Shown: piece after piece, positions 57,957-64,000 of the stretch
Numbering within the stretch: the stretch's first letter is position 1
Layout of the letters: every line of letters begins with the position of its first letter
Origin: Rhododendron vialii
Lineage: Eukaryota > Streptophyta > Magnoliopsida > Ericales > Ericaceae
NCBI RefSeq assembly: GCF_030253575.1
Contig: NC_080567.1
Coordinates: 30,268,501-30,332,500, forward strand
DNA: 64,000 nucleotides
Direction: 5' to 3'
Translations under genes and position numbers: made by a program
Notes under the pieces: model-generated
What the model saw: only the letters and a program-made list of their open reading frames with translations
What the model was told of the DNA's origin: nothing
Database searches by the model: none

Positions 57957-58187
57957 GAGAAGTTTTTCAGTGCAGGGTGGGCACGGGTCACGTGGTGTCG
58001 AGCACGATCTCGGCCGTCCAAACGTATTTTGGACGGCCCAGATATGTTTGGATAATTTTTTAGTATTAAATTATCAAAACACCCCTCAAACCCAAACAAA
58101 TCAGGGTCATCCAAAACACATTTAGACGGCCGAAATACGTACTCGACACCACGCGGCCCGTGCCCACCCGGTACTAAAAAAATTCTA
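57957..58187. mobile_element. Mutator-type MITE, CCGTCCAA family
   Basis: A 231-bp inverted-repeat element (arms with GGGTGGGCACGGGTCACGTG and the inverse of CACGCGGCCCGTGCCCACCC). It is flanked by the perfect 9-bp duplication GTATTAAAC (57948-57956, 58188-58196). The paralogous copy (about 60515-60523) has a single GTATTAAAC, the empty site. A 9-bp duplication is the Mutator signature. Confidence 0.85.
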
Positions 58188-58329
58188 GTATTAAACAAGT
58201 TGTGTAGGATACTCAAAATTCCTTACAACCACACAAGTCTGGATATCGATATCCATGCCATGCCATGAAGTTATACTAAACACAAACCGACGCTTACACA
58301 GTGCCAGCTATACTTTATTTATGCAAAAT

Positions 58330-58334
<5 letters not shown>

Positions 58335-58404
<70 letters not shown>
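58335..58404. repeat. Compound (CT)n-(TA)n microsatellite
   Basis: About 29 bp of CT followed by about 38 bp of TA. Absent from the paralogous copy 2. Confidence 0.9.
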
Positions 58405-58409
<5 letters not shown>

Positions 58410-59300
58410 CACACTTCCGACCTTGGATGGGAGCCGCGAGCAGAGTTTTAGAGTGTTGAGTTCAGCTCATTTACTACACAAATCTAAAACTTGAGCTCGA
58501 ACTACTCGCCAGTAGCTCGGTCCGTTGCAGCCCTAGTTGCGGGCAGTGGGTTTGGTAGTAATTGGATAGGTTAGTTATCCTACAACCAAGCCGCTAAATG
58601 GGATGCGATTGTGCAACCCAAATCTCCAGGAGAGGTAGAGCAGCCACACTTGGTACGGCTCCCCACTTGCTTTAGGATACTCACCTTATAGAGAATCGAA
58701 TTCCAGACCTTCCTGATCAGAGTGTGTAGAAGTTGTACCGCAAGAGTGCTAAACTTTTTCACTATTGTAGAAGCATTGGATGCTATAACATATAGGTGCC
58801 TTATGAATAAAGTCCAACCAATCAAGGTCACAATAGTAGCACAATGGATGTATATCTAGAAATCTTCGAATCATATATTGGGATCTTTGGTTTTTTTGTT
58901 TTTTTTTTGTTTTTTTGGGTTGTTGGGTTGATCACTTGTCATCCTCAACCTTTTAGGCTCGAACGTCAAATGATTCTCACGGAGTTTGGGTGCCAACCTC
59001 GTTGGGATGCTTTCCTCGTGTTGTGATGTGATTTCACTATTGCATGCCTTTTAATCTATTGTAATCCTTTCAATTAATTAATAAAATCTCTTTTTTCGCC
59101 GATTAAAAAAAGAAGAAGAAATCTTCCAATCATAGAAGATACATATACTTAGAACGCCAAACAATCGAGGCATTCTATCAAATGCAAGGCATGTACATGT
59201 TCCCCAACTGCTCCAGTTTGACTTGTTCATTGGGCGTGGTTTTCTTTCTATATTGTCCGAAAGATCTAATTAATTTGTTGGCAGATAACGTTTAGCACAA

Positions 59301-59430
59301 TGATTTTGGCACTCTATTTTTTTTTATAACTATACTCAATATTTTTTTTTAGTTTTCATGTTATGTATATTTTGGAAATTAAAAAACAAATATTGAAGCG
59401 TGGTTATGAAAAAATAGAGTATCAAAATCA
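59301..59430. mobile_element. TGATTTTGGCACTCC-family MITE, copy 3
   Basis: Begins TGATTTTGGCACTCTATTTT and ends AAAATAGAGTATCAAAATCA. A decayed counterpart lies at the equivalent place in the second duplicate (about 61255-61355), so insertion preceded the duplication. Confidence 0.65.
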
Positions 59431-59648
59431 ATTATCAATGCTTACTAGTATGAGATGTTTGCAAAATCACGATCAGTGGCGGGCTGTAGTGGGCTGGCCC
59501 CACCCACATTTTTAAAAGCAAGTATTGAGATAGTAGTAGTCTAAATTTTAATGTAGTGTATAATTAAATACCATTACACCACAAAATTTATTTATTATAA
59601 CGACTATAGTCTATTCATATGTCAAAATATGATCCGGGTTGTAACTAA

Positions 59649-60017
59649 GGGGGTGTTCGGACATATAAGCCAAAATGGCTTATTTTTTGTTCTTATTCAA
59701 ATTTTTTTCGTATCACTTGGCTTATTGTCATTTTTTGGGGGATTATTGCATCCTCACGACAAGAGGAATCTAAAAGGTAAAAAATGTTGACCGAAATCCA
59801 ATTTTTTTTGAATAAAGACGAAAGTAAATCAATAAGCCAATTTTTTTGTCTTTATTCAAAAAAAATTGGATTTCGGTCAAAATTTTTTACTTTTTAGATT
59901 CCTCTTGTCGTGAGGATGCAATAATCCCCAAAAAATGACAATAAGCCAAGTGATACGAAAAAAATTTGAATAAGGACAAAAAATAAGCCACTGTGGCTTA
60001 TTTGTCCGAACGGGCCC
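59649..60017. mobile_element. Tourist-type hairpin MITE, 369 bp
   Basis: Starts GGGGGTGTTCGGACATATAA, ends GGCTTATTTGTCCGAACGGGCCC, flanked by TAA (59646-59648, 60018-60020). The arms of about 175 bp are nearly perfect inverses over almost the whole element. Absent from the second duplicate near 61480. Confidence 0.9.
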
Positions 60018-60464
60018 TAATTTTATCTTATTGATGGAATTTACGTGTCATCTCTCAAACTCAACACTCCATCATTAACAACTAATCATCATCTTTTGCA
60101 CCCCTGACGTACGCGGGTGCCCAATTTCTACTACGCATGCAATTTCCTCTCCTAGGGAAAATTATTCAAATACTACTTCGGGAGGATACTGTCTCCCCTC
60201 ACAAAGAACTTGTTATCCTATCTGTCGGAGCTTTTTTTTAGCAGGCAGGTTTCAAGCTAGCCATTGGCCAGTCATGTTATCTGTCCCATGACTACTTGCG
60301 CCAAAATCGTATCGAGTCATAACACGTTGTCCATACGTAAACCGAAGAGAAAGTATACTTCCGGAGCGCTGAAAATTTTTTGTTTGTGAAAACGAAATAG
60401 TAAAATGCGTTATGTTTTTAGTATTTTTTTAGATGTTTTTTTAGGTATTCCTGGAACCGCCCGT

Positions 60465-61830
60465 GAAATAATAATACAACTTGAAATGAAAAAACTATTC
60501 ATGACATCAAACCCAACGGTATTAAACAAGTTGTACAGGATACTCAAAATTCCTTACAAATACACAAGTCTAGATATTGTATGCTTGCTCTTGAAGTTTT
60601 TGGATGCCGGGTAGGTACTATACACATGGTACTCGTCGATGATCGTAGTCGTTTGAATGTGTTTTTGACAGTTCGAATTTTAGGAAAAGAGAAAGATGTG
60701 TGAGAGAGAGAGTGGTGGGGTAAGGAAAGAGATAGAAATAAGTATTATGAGTCATCCAAAACATATTTGGACGGTCCGAATCACCGACGGTTACCACCAT
60801 GTGGTATTCGGCCCGGCACCCAAATTTCCTCATGCACCCATGCCATAAACACAAACCGACGCTTACACAGTGCCTGCACTAACTACGAAGAGTTTGCTAC
60901 CTACTTATTTTATGTAAAATATTTATTGTAGGAGTATTTACTAATTAATTTTATGTTTAAGTACCACTGAGAGGAGTTGTAGATAGGAATGCAAACAAAC
61001 CAAGCAGAGCCGAGCTTTCTAGTTTTCCGTGCTCGGCTTGTTGGTAAATGAGTCGAGACCTGTTAATTTATTCAAGGAGTCTCTGTAAACGAGCCGAGTT
61101 TATACATACTAGCCAGGTGGAATCAAGAATTTAACCTGTTTGGGCGTAATGCCTGAAATGAAAACCAATACCCAAACTGCTCCAGTTTGAATTGTATATT
61201 TGTCGTGGCTTTCTTCCCATATTGGCCGAAAGATGTTGGCAGGTAATGCTTATATTTTTCTTTTAATATTCTTGTCATGTGTATTTTAAAAACTAAAAGA
61301 CAAATATTGAAACATGATTATAAAAAATAAAATAAAAAATGAAGTTTCAAAATCAATTATCAATATTTAATACATATAAGATGTTCGTAAAATCACAATC
61401 CGTGGTGGGGCGGTAGCGGGCCGGCCCCAGGCCCCACCCACTTTATTAAAAGCTAGGATTGAGATAGTAATCATGGAACTTACGTCATCTCTCATACTCA
61501 ACACTCCATCATTAACAACCACTCCGTAATCATCTTTTGCACCCCTAAGGTACGTGGGTGCCCAATTTCTGCTACTCATGGAGTAATTTTCCCTTGTAGG
61601 GAAAATTATTTAATACTACTTCGGAAGGATACTGTCTCCCCTCACAAAGAACCTGTTATCTTCTCTGTCGGAGCTTCTTTTCAGCAAGCAGATTTCATGC
61701 TAGTCATTGGCCAGTCATGTTATTTGTCCCATGACTTCTTGCGTCAAAATCGTATCGAGTCATAACACGTTGTCCATACGTAAACCGAAAAGAAAGTATA
61801 CTTTGGGAGCGCTGAATAATTAGCCCCCAA
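60465..61830. repeat. Tandem segmental duplication, copy 2
   Basis: Counterpart of 57900-60370, ending about 420 bp upstream of the MAPKK start codon. It carries its own CCGTCCAA-family element (60603-60822) at a different site. Confidence 0.85.
60603..60822. mobile_element. CCGTCCAA-family inverted-repeat element
   Basis: GATGCCGGGTAGGTACTATACACATGGTA on the left faces ACCACCATGTGGTATTCGGCCCGGCACC on the right. The inner part has CATATTTGGACGGTCCGAAT. Not present at the matching site of copy 1. Confidence 0.6.
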
Positions 61831-62135
61831 AGCTTCCATAGATGGCTGCTAGCTTGTAGGAGATTATGATCAAAAGAAAAGCTACTATAAACTATTGCCA
61901 TTTCTATCACGTGTGACATATAACCACTGAACTTTACACAAAAGGCGACCAAAAACAAACCCCACGTTAGGCATGGCGTCTATGGCTTGCGGCCCACCAC
62001 CACCACTCCCCCCTTCCACGAATCCACCGTCCTTCTCACTCACAGACGTCACTTATCCCACTTGCTCCCCTCTCCTTCCCCCCACCCCCACTTTTATCCT
62101 CCATCCATCCCCCCATCTCTCTCCAGTCTCCACTG

Positions 62136-62147
62136 TATATAATATAA
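62136..62147 (+). promoter_or_regulatory. Probable TATA box of the MAPKK gene
   Basis: TATATAATATAAAG lies about 105-115 bp before the start codon, followed by a pyrimidine-rich leader with a CT tract (about 62181-62193). This is the expected layout for a plant core promoter. Confidence 0.6.
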
Positions 62148-62252
62148 AGCTACTCATATAACCAAATACTCTACCCTCCTCTCTCTCTCTCTATCCTCCG
62201 ACAGTTCTTATAACTGTCCGAGCTATTCGGGTCAGTTTACGCACAATCTCAA

Positions 62253-63209
62253 ATGGCCTTAGTACGAGACCGTCGCCATCTGAGTCTCCAACTCCCCTCA
62301 CAGGATATCCTCCCGCGCTTCCCTCTACCCCTCCCTCCCACCACCACCTCCCACTCCTCCGCTACCGCCTCTGCGGCGGACTTCGAGAAGCTTCAAGTCC
62401 TCGGCCACGGCAACGGTGGCACGGTCTACAAAGTCCGCCACAAGCACACCTCCAAAACCTACGCCCTCAAGCTAGTCCGCACCAACCTCGACCCCGCCCT
62501 CCACCGCCAGGTCCTCCTCGAGCTGGAAATCCTCCGCCGCGCCACGGACTCCCTGCACGTGGTCCAGTCCCACGGCACGTTCGAGAAGCCGAACGGCGAC
62601 GTGGCTATCCTGCTGGAGTACATGGACGCCGGGACTCTAGACTGCCTCCTGAAAACCGCCGGGACCTTCTCCGAGGACGCCATCGCCGCCGCGGCGAGGC
62701 AGATCCTCGGCGGCCTCGACTACCTCCACTCGCGCAAGATCGTGCACCGGGACATCAAGCCGGCGAATCTCCTGGTAAACAAGAAGATGGAGGTGAAGAT
62801 AGCGGATTTCGGCGTGAGCAAGATTATGCGCCGCACGCTTGACCCGTGCAAGTCGTACGTCGGCACGTGCGCGTACATGAGCCCGGAGCGGTTCGACCCG
62901 GAAGCTTACGGGGGGAACTACGACGGGTACGCCGGGGACATATGGAGCTTCGGGTTGACGTTGATGGAGCTCTACATGGGTCGCTTCCCGTTCCTGGAGT
63001 CGGGCCAGAGACCCGACTGGGCAACGCTGATGTGCGCGATATGTTTCGGGGAGCCGCCGGGGCTGCCGGAGAGCGCGTCGGCGGAGTTCCGGAGCTTCAT
63101 CGGGTGTTGTCTTGAGAAGGAGTCGGGGAAGAGGTGGACGGCGGCTCAGCTCCTGACCCACCCGTTTGTATCGGGTTTGCCCGAAAATCAAGGGGCAAAG
63201 AAATATTGA
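62253..63209 (+). CDS. Group D MAP kinase kinase (MKK7/8/9-like)
   Basis: Intronless, 318 residues, as is usual for plant group D MAPKKs. An N-terminal MAPK docking site (RDRRHLSLQLP) precedes the kinase domain. The Gly loop is LGHGNGGTVYKV (50-61) and the ATP-binding Lys is K73 (ALKLV). The catalytic loop is HRDIKPANLLV from 165 and DFG is at 185-187. The activation segment SKIMRRTLDPCKSYVGTCAY has Thr195 and Ser201 in the plant S/T-x5-S/T spacing, and MSPERF follows as the APE equivalent. MKK9-type kinases activate MPK3/6 in ethylene, camalexin and senescence signalling; MKK7 acts in polar auxin transport and systemic resistance (family knowledge). All catalytic residues are present. GC content is visibly higher than in the flanks. 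Which of MKK7, 8 or 9 it equals cannot be decided by eye. Confidence 0.95.
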   Translation: MALVRDRRHLSLQLPSQDILPRFPLPLPPTTTSHSSATASAADFEKLQVLGHGNGGTVYKVRHKHTSKTYALKLVRTNLDPALHRQVLLELEILRRATDSLHVVQSHGTFEKPNGDVAILLEYMDAGTLDCLLKTAGTFSEDAIAAAARQILGGLDYLHSRKIVHRDIKPANLLVNKKMEVKIADFGVSKIMRRTLDPCKSYVGTCAYMSPERFDPEAYGGNYDGYAGDIWSFGLTLMELYMGRFPFLESGQRPDWATLMCAICFGEPPGLPESASAEFRSFIGCCLEKESGKRWTAAQLLTHPFVSGLPENQGAKKY

Positions 63210-63868
63210 CCCGAAAAATAGATCCGTATCCACTATCAATTGGATCTTCTTGTTGAAATCAATTTGGAGGTTGTACATACATGAGGGATTTTTAGCCATT
63301 TGTTGATTAGATAAGAACTTTAGAGCGTTCTTTAGTTAAGGAACCGGATATGCAGCATCTCGGTGATATTCTTACAAACCAAATTAAATGTACATTGGGT
63401 AATATATGATATCATCGCGTTATGGTGTTCCTAATTATCCCATAAATCGATCAAATTTGTTTATCCATTCTTTTGTACCTCGGTTACTCTGAAATTAGAT
63501 GGATGTACCGATAAATAAAATGAAGAGAGACATGTGCCCGTCTAAAAAATAAATCGGGACTCATTCATCCAACAAAAAATACCGTAGGGTGATTTAAGCA
63601 TGTTTTTTTTTTTTTTTCTTCTTTTTCTTTTTGGATTGAGTCATAAGCAAAAGAAAGTTAAAAATGCTCGTATTCATAGAAACATGAAGACAAATAGTAA
63701 TTCGTTATTACTTGTACTAGTTGGGAAAAAAAGATGCCAGAGGAAAGTTCAAATTCTAGCCCAAATTATCAAATGGTATAAAAAGAGCAGTGATTTTCAT
63801 ACTCTCATTTCTGATTAATGCACTTCTTTTTTTTCTTTTTCTTTTTTGTCTTTTACACCAAAAGTTAT
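63210..63868. other. 3' flank of the MAPKK gene
   Basis: The 3' UTR and downstream AT-rich DNA with T-rich tracts (63604-63632, 63827-63847). The frame at 63600-63818 has no recognisable domain. Confidence 0.5.
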
Positions 63869-64000
63869 ACTCCCTTCATCACAAATTGGATGTCAATTCT
63901 TGTTATCTATGTCAATTTCAATTCCTTGTATCTTTCAATATGGATCTCAAAAAATATGCAATATGGATCTTATTTGATAGTTCTCGATTAATTCTATTAT
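63869..64000. mobile_element. Left part of a Stowaway-like MITE, cut by the window end
   Basis: A TA followed by CTCCCTTCATCACAAATTGG resembles the Stowaway terminus. The other end lies beyond the window. Confidence 0.45.

Larger units (their letters stand above)
57900..60370. repeat. Tandem segmental duplication, copy 1
   Basis: Shares ordered blocks with 60465-61830: AACTATTCATGACATCAAAC, ACACAAACCGACGCTTACAC, AACTGCTCCAGTTTGA, GAGATAGTA, TCACAAAGAAC, CATAACACGTTGTCCATACG. Larger than copy 2 because of added MITEs and microsatellites. Confidence 0.85.

Noticed and set aside
62637-63299. A 220-codon minus frame opposite the MAPKK
   Set aside because: A shadow frame caused by the high GC of the kinase gene; the + strand kinase is unambiguous.
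1-64000. Bacterial-type or plastid/mitochondrial insertion, operon or rRNA/tRNA cluster
   Set aside because: No prokaryotic gene, organelle gene block, rRNA or intact tRNA was seen. Genes are spliced and plant nuclear in character.

Overview
This window is plant nuclear DNA, most likely from a eudicot. The genes have many introns with GT..AG boundaries, intergenic DNA is AT-rich, GA/CT microsatellites lie in 5' leaders, and small inverted-repeat transposons (MITEs) are abundant. The encoded families (COBRA-like, ZF-HD/MIF, plant B3, group D MAPKK, MRS2/MGT Mg transporter) are plant-specific or plant-typical. I cannot name the species from sequence alone. An Ericales-type asterid is only a guess.

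Layout. 0-4.5 kb: a transposon-like CAC-repeat block, a minus-strand ZF-HD/MIF-like gene with a very long polyproline tail (1190-1876), and a Stowaway MITE. 4.6-9.9 kb: a six-exon UBLCP1-type nuclear proteasome phosphatase (+). 10-15 kb: a broken copy of a mitochondrial ribosomal protein mL53-like gene, then a tandem partial copy of UBLCP1 that lacks the ubiquitin-like exons, is frameshifted and carries a SINE. 16.3-21.0 kb: a six-exon COBRA-like GPI-anchored wall protein (+). 21.7-24.8 kb: an At4g06598-type bZIP protein (-), tail-to-tail with COBRA. 27-41 kb: a duplicated repeat-rich array (two units of about 6.5 kb plus a partial third) with F-box gene fragments, a severed tail of the neighbouring MRS2 gene, two solo LTRs with diagnostic target-site duplications, a LINE fragment and a large foldback element. 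41.0-45.1 kb: an intact four-exon MRS2-4/MGT6-type magnesium transporter (-). 45.2-51 kb: mostly repeats. 51.2-52.3 kb: a protein of three tandem B3-like repeats (-). 54.3-61.8 kb: nested MITEs and a second tandem duplication. 62.25-63.2 kb: an intronless group D MAPKK (MKK7/8/9 type, +).

The genes form no pathway or operon. They are ordinary independent plant genes. UBLCP1 next to the At4g06598-type bZIP recalls the neighbouring Arabidopsis loci At4g06599/At4g06598, which suggests old microsynteny, now interrupted by COBRA. I found no undescribed defence-like or enzymatic system. The most unusual content is structural: three separate local segmental duplications whose copies serve as built-in empty-site controls for insertions (SINE, two solo LTRs, a Mutator-type MITE, a foldback element), plus the MIF-polyproline gene, the triple-B3 gene and a bZIP whose invariant basic-region Asn is Lys.
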